From Belnapia moabensis DSM 16746 (GTDB lineage Bacteria > Pseudomonadota > Alphaproteobacteria > Acetobacterales > Acetobacteraceae), in the NCBI RefSeq assembly GCF_000745835.1, contig NZ_JQKB01000038.1, positions 1 to 49,692 of the forward strand: a stretch of DNA of 49,692 bases, given 5' to 3'. The translations under genes and the position numbers were made by a program. Every line of letters starts with the position of its first letter. Position 1 is the stretch's first letter. Under the pieces are notes generated by a model that was not told where the DNA came from, searched no databases, and saw only the letters and a program-made list of their open reading frames with translations. Shown here piece after piece: positions 17,689-26,837 of the stretch.

Positions 17689-18848
17689 CCAATCGCCTTA
17701 AACTTTGACCTGTGCCCAAGCGCGGGTCGTGATGGAGGTGACTTGTACTGGGCTGCGCATAAGCGCATTCCAGGCTGAGCAGCAGGCGTCGGCGATGGCG
17801 TCGTAGCTTCCCATACGCGATGACTGAGAAGGTTGGCCCGCAGGAACTCCCACAGGCTTTCGACCGGGTTCAGTTCGGGCGCAGAGCGGGGCAGCTGCAG
17901 CAGGCTGATGTTGGTGGGCAGCTGCAGCTTGGGTGAGGTGTGCCAGCCCGCGCCGTCGAGGACGAGGACAGCATGGGCTCCTACGCTCACGCCCAGGCTG
18001 ATCTCCGCCAAGTGGATGTTCATGGCTTCGACATTGACGGTGGGCATTACCACTGCCGCGCCCACGCCGCGCTTGGGGCAGACCGCGCCAAACAGGTAGG
18101 CCCAGGTGTAGCGGTGATCGCGGACCGCACGCGGACGCGTGCCGCGCTTGGCCCAGATGCGGGTCCGCGTGCCCTGCTGGCCGACCCTGGCCTCATCCAT
18201 GAACCAGACTTCAATGGGCGTGCCATGCGCCGCATCAGCGACCGCCGTCCTTACCAGTTCGCTGAAGCCCCCCTAAAAGCCGCTTGCGCGGCCAGGTCGC
18301 TCTGCGGATGGGAAGGGCGGACCGACAAGCGCCGGACACGGAGCTTGGTGAGCAGCTTGCCCACCGCGCGCTCGTGCAGGCTAACCTTGAACTGGCGCTC
18401 GATCCGCGCTTGCAGGTCGCGGCAGCGCCAGCGCACCACAGCATCGCGCTCCAGATCGGGCCTTTGCTCGACCGGGCGCTCCACTGTGGCCTCCTGCTCG
18501 GCCAGGAGCCGCGGCGTGGGGCCCAGTGCGCGCCGGTTCACCTGCCCTGCCAACCCCTCGGCATTGTAGCGGTGCACCCAATCGCGCAGGGTCTGCCGCT
18601 CCATGCCGCAGGGTTCGGCCGCGTCCGTGCGCGATTGCCCTTCCAGCAGCAAGGCAAGAGCCAGCATGCGTCGCGCTGCAGTCGCCTCCCGACTGCGGGC
18701 TGCGGCCTGCCTCAGGGCAGCCGCTGACAAGTCCTGCCGCGTGACTACCGCCGCCATTCCAAGCCTCCCGAATCGAACCCCCGGAGACAGCGGATCACGT
18801 CCGCAGCAAACAGCAGATCACATGCGAGGCAGTGACAACGGCGGTTGG
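17689..18848. mobile_element. IS630-type insertion sequence with TA target duplication
   Basis: The 1160-base element is bounded by short inverted ends, CCAATCGCC on the left and GGCGGTTGG on the right (8 of 9 match). It is flanked by TA at 17687-17688 and 18849-18850. IS630 family elements insert at TA and duplicate it. It carries a minus-strand transposase with two frameshifts and sits inside an older IS5-type transposase gene. The true terminal repeats may be longer than the nine bases noted. Confidence 0.75.
17698..18757 (-). pseudogene. IS630-type transposase, two frameshifts
   Basis: The gene reads from ATG at 18757 with an N-terminal helix-turn-helix (TDAAEPCGMERQTLRDWVHR) and a winged second domain. 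It shifts frame near 18268-18275, where a base is missing in a G run, and continues with the DDE core: WFMDEARVGQQGT, AVLVLDGAGWH, and the last acidic residue in APELNPVESLWEFLR. A second one-base deletion near 17807-17812 moves the C-terminus, which otherwise reads SAWNALMRSPVQVTSITTR and stops at TAA (17698-17700). With both shifts corrected it has the usual length of about 350 residues. It is presumably inactive, though sequencing error cannot be excluded. Confidence 0.8.
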
Positions 18849-19685
18849 TATTAATCGCCTCCGTGCTGCAGCTGCTCGGCCTCGACCTGCCGGTGCCGGA
18901 CCATAGCACCCTGAGCCGTCGGGCCGAGACGCTGGTGGTGCCGCGGCCAGAGGCGGGGAGCGCGCCGGTGCACCTGCCGGTAGCCAGTATGGGACTGAAG
19001 CTCTGTGGCTGGGACGAGTGGCTGGAGGAGAAGCACGGCAGCAAGCGGCGCCGGGCTTGGCAAGTACTGCACCTCGCCACCGATGCCGACACTGGGCAGA
19101 TCGTCACCTCGGCGCTGACCGACAGGAATGCCTATGATGGCTCCTAGGTCGGTCCGCTGCTCGACCAAGTGGACGGACTGATGGCGTTCTTCACTGGCGA
19201 CGGCGCATACGACGGAGACGACGTCTAGGCCGAAGTCGCGGCGCGCCATCCCGATGCAACTGTCTTCGTGCCGCCACGCGCGAGTGCGGTGCCAAGCGAT
19301 ACAGCCGAGACCACACCGACGCAGCGCGATGCGCATCTGGGATGTATCGCTGAGCGCGGCCGCATGGGATGCCCGCGGGCATCTGGATACAACATTCCCG
19401 CTCTGGTGCAGGCCAATATCTCGCGCCGGAAGCGCGTGGTCGGCGATGGTCTACGTGCGCATACGGACGGACGTCAGGCAACCGAGGTGGCGATCGCGGC
19501 CAGCGTGCTGAACCGAATGCTGGATCTTGAGCGTACGAACTACGTCCGCATCACAAGGCCTGGAACAGGGCTTGAGTTCAATGCACCCTACTATCGACCC
19601 GTGCAACAGGTTACCTCTGCACCGCTAATCGCTTACAGCGATCAGAGCCAAGCGGTAACGTTACCGCTATTCGCACACAAGTCTA

Positions 19686-20918
19686 CTAGCCGCCCCCCTG
19701 CACGAGTGAGCAACCACCTTGCGCGATCGGCCGGTAGGCTTCCTCGAGCGGAACCTGTCGGACCAAACGGTAGACATCGTACCGGCTTACCGACTCTCCT
19801 GGTGCTTTGACCTGGAACACATAGACTGGGCTGATGCGACGCCCGTCCGCCCGGATCTCTCCTCGCTCGAAAGCTAGATCCTCCGTCGGCGTCGCTTTCA
19901 TGCGTGCGACCACCGCTCGGCCGTCAGTCGAATTGCCCAGTGCATCCACGGCCTTAAGGTAATGTGTCACCGCAGCATAGACATTGGCCTGCAGGTCCGT
20001 CGGCATCCGCCCGCCCATCCGTTCGGCAAAGCGCCGGCTGAAGTTGCGCGTGCCTTCGCTCAGGTCCCAGTAGAAATTGCCGACTACGATGGCGCCCTGC
20101 GTCGGCTCGAGCCCCAGTGACACGATGTCCGAAATGTAGACCGCGAGGCCGACGACGCGCTGCCCACGCCGTGTCAGACCGAATTCGGAGGCCTGCTTCA
20201 TGCTATTGATGAAGTCCGCCTGCGAATTCGCCAGCGCCACCACCGAGGCGCGCGAGGCCTGGGCCTGCAGCAGCACCGAGGAGAAGTCCGTGGTGCCGAG
20301 CGGGTGGCGGACTGAGCCGACGACCTGTCCGCCCGCCCGCGTCACCGCGTCGCTGGACTGGCGCTCGAGATCATGTCCGAAGGCGTAGTCGGCGGTGACG
20401 TAGAACCAGGTGGCGCCGCCCTGCTGCACCAGTGCCCGGCTCGGCACGTTAGCCATCGACCAGGTATCGATTGAGTAGTGGATGAGGTTCGGCGAGCAGA
20501 GATCGCCGGTCAGCCGGCTGGCCACCGCCGCGGTGACCAGCGCGGCGCGGTTGGCATTGCGCGCGACCTCGCCCACGGCCAGGGCAACGGCGGAGTTGGG
20601 CAGGTCCACGATGGCGTCGACACCCTCCATGTCGAACCAGCGGCGCGCGATGGCCGAGCCGGTATCGGCGCGGTTCTGGTGATCGCCGGATAGGATCTGC
20701 ACCGGCAGGCCGGCCGCGCGGCCGCCGAAATCCTCCGCGGCCAGGTTCGCCGCCACCACCGAGCCCGGGCCGGCCACATCGGCGAAGCTGCCCGACAGGT
20801 CGCTGAGGATGCCGATGCGGATCGCCTCGCGCCGCGGCGCCGGCGATTGCGCGGCCGCCGGCAGGCCGGCCGCCAGGCAGCCTGCCGCCAGAAGGCTTCC
20901 CAGGATTGCGCGTCGCAT
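19686..20918 (-). CDS. ABC transporter substrate-binding protein, branched-chain type (orphan)
   Basis: This 410-residue periplasmic binding protein (type 1 fold, Leu/Ile/Val-binding family) has a signal peptide MRRAILGSLLAAG ending at AAA-Q. Then comes the lobe-1 opening IRIGILSDLSGSFADVAGPG. It shares the FYVTADYAFGHDLER, TDFSSVLLQAQAS and FYWDLSEGTRNF blocks with the other SBPs here, and it has the conserved Cys in CSPNLIH and in GGCSLV at the C-terminus. It is the most divergent copy (MKATPTEDLAF instead of MPTDDDCFG). GGAGGGG precedes the start. It is downstream of the racemase-like and flavoprotein genes in the same direction, with no permease genes nearby. Confidence 0.92.
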   Translation of the reverse strand: MRRAILGSLLAAGCLAAGLPAAAQSPAPRREAIRIGILSDLSGSFADVAGPGSVVAANLAAEDFGGRAAGLPVQILSGDHQNRADTGSAIARRWFDMEGVDAIVDLPNSAVALAVGEVARNANRAALVTAAVASRLTGDLCSPNLIHYSIDTWSMANVPSRALVQQGGATWFYVTADYAFGHDLERQSSDAVTRAGGQVVGSVRHPLGTTDFSSVLLQAQASRASVVALANSQADFINSMKQASEFGLTRRGQRVVGLAVYISDIVSLGLEPTQGAIVVGNFYWDLSEGTRNFSRRFAERMGGRMPTDLQANVYAAVTHYLKAVDALGNSTDGRAVVARMKATPTEDLAFERGEIRADGRRISPVYVFQVKAPGESVSRYDVYRLVRQVPLEEAYRPIAQGGCSLVQGGG

Positions 20919-20948
20919 GTGTTGTCCCCTCCCTGTTGCGGCCAGCTC

Positions 20949-21788
20949 TCAGCGGCGGTCTGCCGCCCCCGAGAAGCTGTCCTCCGCCATGTCGGCGGCG
21001 CCTGCCGCCCGCCGGGCCGCGGCCAGCATCGCCGCCGGTGGCTGGGCGTAATTGCCGGCGCGGCTGACCTGCAGCCCGATCGAGGCCCGCGCGCCCGCCA
21101 TGAACTGGGCGTAGCGGAACAGCGTGCCGAGCGCGTCCATCACCACCGCGCCGTGGCTAGCCGCCAGCTCCTGGCGCCAGACGAATTCGTTGAGGAACCC
21201 GTCACCGGGAATGACCACCTCGGCACCCATCTCCACCAGCCGGCCGCAGGCCGCGTGGAAGGCCGCGAGGAGGGGACGGGCAGCATCCTCTTCGCATTCG
21301 AGGCTGTACTCGTCGATCGGCGGGTGCATCGCCACCACGCCGGCCAGGCGCTCCCGCAGGCCGTAGCTGCGCGCCAGCTCCTCATGCCGGGCGCGCTGGC
21401 TGGCCTCCAGGGCCACCAGGCCGAAGCGCTGGCCGAGCGAGCAGGCGACGAGCATGCAGGTCTCGGACAGGCCGAGGCAGGGGATGTCCACCAGCGACCG
21501 CACGGCCCGCAGCGCCGGGTCGAAGAAGCAGCCGAGGGCGAAGGCATCGTAGCCGGCCCGCTCCGCCGCCAGGGCCGCCTCGATCACCTGCGCCTCGTTC
21601 AGATACTCCAGGTAGCAGTGGCGGATGGCGTGGATCGGCGCAACGTCGAGCCCGTAGGTCCCGGGGCGCAGTCCGTGCAGGGCGACCGCGTCCCCGGGCG
21701 GCAGCACCGCCGCGGCGTGGCGCGCTAGCGCGGCGCGGTAAACCGGCGCGCGGTCGAGGTCGCTGAAGCTCTGGTGCCAGATCCGCAT
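20949..21788 (-). CDS. Asp/Glu/hydantoin racemase superfamily protein
   Basis: This 279-residue cytoplasmic protein is of the aspartate/glutamate racemase superfamily. The first catalytic Cys is seen in FALGCFFDPALRAV. The position of the second catalytic Cys, usually in a GC motif of the C-terminal lobe, reads VIPGDGFLNEF here, so only one catalytic Cys seems to remain. Single-Cys members include arylmalonate decarboxylase, so decarboxylation or isomerisation rather than racemisation is possible. It lies 30 bases after the flavoprotein gene and 30 before the SBP gene, forming a three-gene operon. The substrate is unknown, perhaps a dicarboxylic or chiral acid handled by its neighbours. Confidence 0.75.
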   Translation of the reverse strand: MRIWHQSFSDLDRAPVYRAALARHAAAVLPPGDAVALHGLRPGTYGLDVAPIHAIRHCYLEYLNEAQVIEAALAAERAGYDAFALGCFFDPALRAVRSLVDIPCLGLSETCMLVACSLGQRFGLVALEASQRARHEELARSYGLRERLAGVVAMHPPIDEYSLECEEDAARPLLAAFHAACGRLVEMGAEVVIPGDGFLNEFVWRQELAASHGAVVMDALGTLFRYAQFMAGARASIGLQVSRAGNYAQPPAAMLAAARRAAGAADMAEDSFSGAADRR

Positions 21789-21818
21789 GGCTACCGCGTC
21801 CTCGAGCCGGCCCGGCGG

Positions 21819-23273
21819 TCAGGCGGCATTGTCGCGCCGTGCCGCATGTCGGCCGGCCAGACGGCCGAAGACGAGGCCCTTCAGCACGGAGGTCGCGCCG
21901 GTATAGGTGCGGTAGTAGGTGCCGATGATCTCGCCCGCGGCATAGAGGCCCTCGATCGGAGCGCCGTCGCTGTCCAGCACGCGCGCATCGCTGTCCACCT
22001 TCACGCCGCCGAAGGTGAAGACATTGGCGGAGATGATCGGATAGGCATGGAAGGGCGGCTCGTCGACCGGCAGGGCCCAGTTAGACTTCGGCGGGTCGAG
22101 CCCCTGCGTCGCCAGGCCATCCGCCTCCAGCGGCCGCCAGTCGCCCGGCATGCAGGCCGCATTGTAGTCGCGTACTGTCGCTGCCAGCGCGGCCGGCGGG
22201 ACCGCCAGCTTCACGGCCAGCGCCTCCAGACTGTCGGCCACGATCGGAGGCTGGTCGGTGCGCAGGGCGCGGCGGAAATTCGGCACGCGCTGGTGCCTGG
22301 CGTCGAGCACGACATGGGCATTGCCGTCGCGCTGCTCGAAGATCCGCCTGGTGATGCTTTCGTAATGAGCATCGACCGTGCCCGGCGCCTCGTCGGTGAA
22401 GCGGTGGCCGTCCCTGTTGATCAGGATGCCGTAGGGGAAGATGAAGACCGAGGGCTCGGAGACGCCGGAGCGGGGATCAATCGGCTCTGCATGGTAGCTG
22501 CCGAAGTCGCCCGCGGTCGCGGCGCCGAGTTCGAGCGCCATGCGGATGCCATCGCCTCGGTTGAAGTGCGCGCCCTTGCAGATCGGCCGCAGGAAGGCGG
22601 CGCGCGGGCCGATGTAGCGTGCGAGCATCTCGGCATTGCCCTCGAAGCCGCCGCAGGCGAGGACGACCCGGCCATGGAGCCGGACCGGCCCCGCTTGCCG
22701 GCTGCGGGCGAGCAGGCCGGCCACGCGGCCATCCTCATCCCGTTCCAGGCGTTCCGCCGTGGTGTCGTACAGCATCTCGACGCCGAGCGCCTCGGCGCGT
22801 GCCGCCAGCCCGTCGACCAGCGCGAGCCCGCCGCCGACCGGCAGCAGGCGCGGCTGAGACCGGGTGAGGAACTGGGTTGGCAGGAAGTCGAAGCGCAGGC
22901 CGAAACCCTTCAGCCAGGCGATGGTCGGGCCGGCCTCGTCGGCGAAGGTGGCGATGAAGCTGGGCTCAGCCATCGAGAGAGCTGCGGCATAAGCGGCGCG
23001 CTGCCCAGGCGGGCGGGCACTCTCGGCAATCAGATCGGGGTCGAGGGTGCCGCTGCTGTTCTCAGCGAGATGGGTTTCGAAGTCGTCGGTGACCTCGACC
23101 TCGCTCTTCATGCGGAGATAGGCCTCGGTGTAGCGGCTCTGGCCGCCGCGTTCCTCGGGCGGCGCGCGTTCCAGCACGGCGACCCTGGCGCCGGCCTCGG
23201 CCGCGGCGACGGCGGCGGACAGCCCGGCGACGCCGCAACCGGCCACGACCACTTCGAAACGCTTTTCGCGCAT
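21819..23273 (-). CDS. FAD-dependent dehydrogenase, tricarballylate dehydrogenase (TcuA)-like
   Basis: This 484-residue flavoprotein belongs to the fumarate reductase/succinate dehydrogenase family. It has an N-terminal FAD motif GCGVAGLSAA, the segment RGGQSRYTEAYLRMKSE characteristic of TcuA-like proteins, ACGGFEGN, and the C-terminal FAD segment YYRTYTGATSVLKGLVFGRLAG. TcuA oxidises tricarballylate to aconitate, and relatives act on other di- and tricarboxylates. It is the first gene of the operon with the racemase-like protein and an orphan SBP, and it is divergent from the NTF2-FMO gene. No TcuB electron-transfer partner is present. The exact substrate is therefore open. Confidence 0.82.
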   Translation of the reverse strand: MREKRFEVVVAGCGVAGLSAAVAAAEAGARVAVLERAPPEERGGQSRYTEAYLRMKSEVEVTDDFETHLAENSSGTLDPDLIAESARPPGQRAAYAAALSMAEPSFIATFADEAGPTIAWLKGFGLRFDFLPTQFLTRSQPRLLPVGGGLALVDGLAARAEALGVEMLYDTTAERLERDEDGRVAGLLARSRQAGPVRLHGRVVLACGGFEGNAEMLARYIGPRAAFLRPICKGAHFNRGDGIRMALELGAATAGDFGSYHAEPIDPRSGVSEPSVFIFPYGILINRDGHRFTDEAPGTVDAHYESITRRIFEQRDGNAHVVLDARHQRVPNFRRALRTDQPPIVADSLEALAVKLAVPPAALAATVRDYNAACMPGDWRPLEADGLATQGLDPPKSNWALPVDEPPFHAYPIISANVFTFGGVKVDSDARVLDSDGAPIEGLYAAGEIIGTYYRTYTGATSVLKGLVFGRLAGRHAARRDNAA

Positions 23274-23353
23274 CCGGCGTTCTCCCCGGCCGGGAGCATG
23301 GCACGGCGGCGGCCAAGATCAAATGCACCGGGTGCCCGCCCATCGACGTCGCA

Positions 23354-23381
23354 TGGACAGGCCTGATGACCCGCCTATAGT
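23354..23381 (+). promoter_or_regulatory. Possible sigma-70 promoter for the NTF2-FMO gene
   Basis: TGGACA at 23354-23359 and TATAGT at 23376-23381 are separated by 16 bases and lie 47 bases before the start codon at 23429. The match to consensus is good for a high-GC genome. It is a pattern match only. Confidence 0.4.
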
Positions 23382-23428
23382 CCCCGGAGGGGGCGGCAAT
23401 AACAACAACGCCTCGGGGCGAGGAGACG

Positions 23429-25222
23429 ATGGACGATCTCGATCAATCCCTCCACGACATGCAGCTCGCGGCGCAGGCGCGGCGCCTGGCTACCGGGTGG
23501 CTCGAGGCCTTCGAGGCGGCGCTAGCGTCGCGCGATGCCGCGCGGATCAGCGCCTTGTTCCACGAGGACTCCCACTGGCGCGACATCCTCGCCTTCACCT
23601 GGCACCTGACGCCGACCGCGGGCCGGGAGGCTATCGCCGCGCGCCTGGCGGCGGAGCAGGCGCGAACCGCGGCGCACGGCTTCCACCTGCCGCAGGGCCG
23701 CAAGCCGCCCCGTCAGGTCAAGCGCCTGGGCATCGACAGCATCGAGGCGATCTTCGAATTCGCCACGGCCGATGGCCGCGGCGCGGGTCTCATCCGGCTG
23801 TCGCCCTCGCCCGAGGAAGGCGGCGCGATGCGGGCCTGGCTGCTCTCGACCACGCTCGAGGCGCTGAGGGGCCATGAGGAGAAGATTGGCGCCAACCGGC
23901 CGTCCGGCGCGGCCTATTCGCGGAATTTCGGCGGCGACAATTGGGCCGACATGCGCCGCAGGGCCATCGCCTATGACGACCGGGAGCCGGCGGTGCTGGT
24001 GATCGGCGCTGCCCAGGCGGGGCTCTCGATCGCCGCGCGGCTCAACCAGCTCGGCGTCGATACCCTGATCGTCGAGCAATGGCCGCGCATCGGCGACAGC
24101 TGGCGCCGGCGCTACCACTCGCTGGCGCTGCACAACTCGATCCACCTCAACCACCTGCCCTACATGGAATTCCCACCGACCTGGCCGAAATACATCCCGA
24201 AGGACATGCTGGGGAACTGGTTCGAGTTCTACGCCGATGCCATGGAGATCAACTGCTGGACGGAGACGACCTTCGTCGGCGGCGCCTGGGACGAGGCGGC
24301 ACGATGCTGGACGGCCCGGGTGCGGCGCGCCGACGGCAGCGAGCGCATCCTGCGGCCGCGGCACCTCGTCTTTGCCAACGGCGTCAGCAGCTTTCCCAAG
24401 GTGCCGGAGCTGCCGGGCCTCGAGGAGTTCCAGGGGCAGATCATCCACTCCGAGGGCTTCGACAGCGGCGCGGGTTGGGAGGGCAAATCCGCGCTCATCC
24501 TCGGCACCGGCAGCAGCGCCAACGACATCGCACTCGACCTGCACAGCCACGGCGTGAAGACGACGCTCATCCAGCGCGGATCGACGACGGTGGTGTCGAT
24601 CGACCCGAGCGCTCGGCTCAACGAGGCGATCTGGGATGAGGGCGGGCCGCTCGAGGATTGCGACCTGATCGTCTCCTCCGCCACGCCGCCGCTGATCGTC
24701 AAGGCCTATAAGTCGGTGACCAAGCGCATGCTCGAGCTCGACCGAGACATGATCGCGGGCCTCAAGGAAATCGGCTTCAAGCACGACGTCGGCGAGGACG
24801 AGGCCGGCCACCAGATGAAGTACTTCCGCCGCGGCGGCGGCTACAACCTCGATGCTGGCAGTTCCGCCCTCATGATCCGGGGCGAGATCGGCCTACTGCA
24901 GTACGACCGGATCGAGCGCTTCACCGCCGGCGGCGCGCTGCTGAAGGATGGCTCGACCGTGCCGGCCGATCTCATCATCCTGGCGACAGGCTACTACCCA
25001 CAGGAGGAGCTGGTCCGCCGTGCCCTCGGCGATGCGATGCTGGAGCGCATCGGGCCGGTCTGGGGCATCGGCGAGGATGGCGAGCTGAATAACATGTACA
25101 AGCGCACGCCACAGCAGGGCCTCTGGTTCATCGCCGGCGGCCTGTCACAGTGCCGCATCAACTCGAAGTATCTCGCGTTGCAGATCAAGGCGATGGAACT
25201 CGGGAAACTCGGCCCGCTCTAA
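23429..25222 (+). CDS. NTF2-like domain fused to flavin-containing monooxygenase
   Basis: This 597-residue fusion has an N-terminal NTF2/SnoaL-like domain at about residues 10-150 (FEAALASRDAARISALFHEDSHWRD) followed by an FMO module. The FAD motif is GAAQAG at 193-198, the segment RIGDSWRRRY follows, and the NADPH motif GTGSSAND is at about 356. The fingerprint around residue 345 (FQGQIIHSEGF) is of FMO type rather than a strict Baeyer-Villiger one. GAGGAG precedes the ATG. The TAA stop lies within the CTAA target site of the IS5-type element, so the reading frame is intact but any downstream partner is now 1.3 kb further away. Confidence 0.88.
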   Translation: MDDLDQSLHDMQLAAQARRLATGWLEAFEAALASRDAARISALFHEDSHWRDILAFTWHLTPTAGREAIAARLAAEQARTAAHGFHLPQGRKPPRQVKRLGIDSIEAIFEFATADGRGAGLIRLSPSPEEGGAMRAWLLSTTLEALRGHEEKIGANRPSGAAYSRNFGGDNWADMRRRAIAYDDREPAVLVIGAAQAGLSIAARLNQLGVDTLIVEQWPRIGDSWRRRYHSLALHNSIHLNHLPYMEFPPTWPKYIPKDMLGNWFEFYADAMEINCWTETTFVGGAWDEAARCWTARVRRADGSERILRPRHLVFANGVSSFPKVPELPGLEEFQGQIIHSEGFDSGAGWEGKSALILGTGSSANDIALDLHSHGVKTTLIQRGSTTVVSIDPSARLNEAIWDEGGPLEDCDLIVSSATPPLIVKAYKSVTKRMLELDRDMIAGLKEIGFKHDVGEDEAGHQMKYFRRGGGYNLDAGSSALMIRGEIGLLQYDRIERFTAGGALLKDGSTVPADLIILATGYYPQEELVRRALGDAMLERIGPVWGIGEDGELNNMYKRTPQQGLWFIAGGLSQCRINSKYLALQIKAMELGKLGPL

Positions 25223-26515
25223 CAGGTTGCTGAAATTCCCTCTCGTGGCTGGCGCCGGATCGTGATTCGCTCGCCTCTGCGGGAGGGGCGAGATCGGGAT
25301 GCGCGGCAAGGACGAGGTGCGGGGTTCGCTGTTCAGCTACGTCGATCTCGAGCAGCGGATCCGCCCCGATCACCTGCTGCGGACGATCCGGGCCATCGTG
25401 AACGCGGCACTGGCGGACATGTCGGCTGAGTTCGACGCGCTCTATCCGCCGGTGGGCCGTGACTCGATCCCGCCGGAGCGGCTGCTGCGGGCGCTGCTGC
25501 TGCAGGCCTTCTACTCCATTCGTTCGGAACGCCAGCTGGTGGAGCGGATCGACTTCGACCTCCTGTTCCGTTGGTTCGTTGGGCTCGGCGTGGATGACCC
25601 GGTCTGGGACGCCACCACCTTCACCAAGAACCGCGACCGGCTGTTGGCCGGCGAAGTCGCCGCGCGCTTTCTGGCGGCCGTGCTGGCGCAGCCCAGGGTC
25701 CGCATCCTGCTCTCGACCGAGCATTTCTCAGTGGACGGCACGCTGCTGGAGGCCTGGGCCAGCACCAAAAGCTTCTGGCACAAGGACGGCTCGGGCCCGC
25801 CACCTGACGCCGGGCGCAACGGCGAGCAGGACTTCCGCGGTCAGAAGCGCAGCAATGACACGCATGCCTCCACAACCGACCCGGACGCCAAGCTGTTCCG
25901 CAAAGGCCCGCGCAAGGAGGCCAAGCTCTGCTTCATAGGCCACGCGCTCATGGAGAACCGGAACGGCCTGATCGTCGGTGCCGCCGCCACTCGTGCCTCG
26001 GGCCATGCCGAGCGGTTGGCCGCGCTGCACCTGATCGCGCCGCACGCCGACCGCCCGAACTCGACACTCTCGGCGCAGACAAGGGCTTCGACGCCCGCGA
26101 CTTCGTCGCCGAACTCCGCGAGGTCAACGTCACCCCGCATCTGGCGCAGAACACCAGCGGGCGAAGCTCGGCGATCGACGGCTGCACCACGCGCCATCCC
26201 GGCTACGCCGTCAGCCAGCGCATCCGCAAGCGGATCGAGGAGGCGTTCGGCTGGGCCAAGACCGTCGCCGGGCTGCGCAAGGCCCGGCACCGCGGCCTGC
26301 CCAAAATCGACTGGCAGTTCACCCTCGCCATGGCCGCATACAACCTGGTCCGCTTACCGAGGCTGCTTGGCGCGGCGTGAGGCCCGAAGACCGCCCGTAC
26401 AACGCTTATCGAGGGAAAGGCGCGGCGCACTTTACGTGCCGTTGCCGCCCCAAGAGCCCACCCATACCGGAAAATGGCCCGCTCCCGCCCTGCTGGCAGG
26501 CTTTTCAGCAGCCTG
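25223..26515 (+). mobile_element. IS5-type insertion sequence
   Basis: The 1293-base element has terminal inverted repeats: CAGGTTGCTGAAA on the left and TTTCAGCAGCCTG on the right, which match except at one position. It is flanked by a 4-base duplication, CTAA at 25219-25222 and at 26516-26519. Four-base CTAR-type duplications are typical of IS5-group elements. It contains one frameshifted transposase gene. It landed exactly over the stop codon of the FMO gene, which the duplication preserved. Confidence 0.85.
25299..26380 (+). pseudogene. IS5-type DDE transposase, frameshifted
   Basis: The frame opens with MRGKDEVRGSLFSYVDLEQR and shows the conserved core FSVDGTLLEAWASTKSF, where the first catalytic Asp is expected. 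Near 26050-26066 the frame shifts. The correct continuation TLGADKGFDARDFVAEL with the second Asp is in another frame and runs through RKRIEEAFGWAKTVAGLRK, containing the catalytic Glu, to TGA at 26378-26380. With one base corrected the protein has about 360 residues, normal for the group. All three DDE residues survive. The element ends are intact, so it may be recently inactivated or carry a sequencing error. Confidence 0.82.
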
Positions 26516-26837
26516 CTAAAGCATCCGGCCTGTCGATGCATCAAACGCAGAACTTCAGGCCCAACCCGGAGACCGGCTGGCGCTAACGGTTTGCTGGACG
26601 AGGTGAGGCGGCTGCTGGCCAGCCGCTGGTGATCGGCAACCGCACAGGTGGCGACATTTGTTGGCGCAGTGCCCACCCGGTGCCTACTCGCCCGCGAAGG
26701 GTGTGGGGCCCGCTGCGCCCAGCGCTATCGCCACATGGCGCAAGGGCGCTTTTCAATCCCAGTGCAATGCCGCATGCTTCTGGCCGGCCGAGGCGCGGCA
26801 TACGTGTCCAGGGCCGATAGGGAGGAAACGAGCGGCC
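26516..26837. other. Region between the IS5-type element and the CMD-Liv operon
   Basis: This stretch starts with the second CTAA target copy. I see no gene I recognise. A short open frame ending at 26586 (SMHQTQNFRPNPETGWR) looks slightly protein-like but has no start outside the IS. The ribosome site AGGGAGGAAA at 26819-26828 serves the CMD gene. The operon promoter presumably lies here but was not identified. Confidence 0.4.

Larger units (their letters stand above)
17425..19551 (+). pseudogene. IS5-type transposase, decayed and split by an IS630-type element
   Basis: The N-terminal part starts at TTG 17425 (YHIPKQQHRVTNWAEYGAGL) and is broken by stops from 17566. After the inserted IS630-type element the protein resumes at 18851 with IASVLQLLGLDLPVPDHSTL, then AWQVLHLATDADTGQIV and FTGDGAYDGD, and ends near 19551 at ERTNYVRI. 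In-frame stops (such as 19147 and 19227) and frameshifts make it inactive. The DDE residues can be guessed in ATDADTG and TGDGAYD. The C-terminal end resembles the transposase end at 49619-49692. Terminal repeats could not be located. Confidence 0.8.

Noticed and set aside
21774-23366. 530-residue plus-strand open frame
   Set aside because: It is the antisense shadow of the TcuA-like flavoprotein gene, with no recognisable domain.
23522-24811. 429-residue minus-strand open frame
   Set aside because: It lies wholly within the NTF2-FMO gene on the opposite strand and shows no motif.
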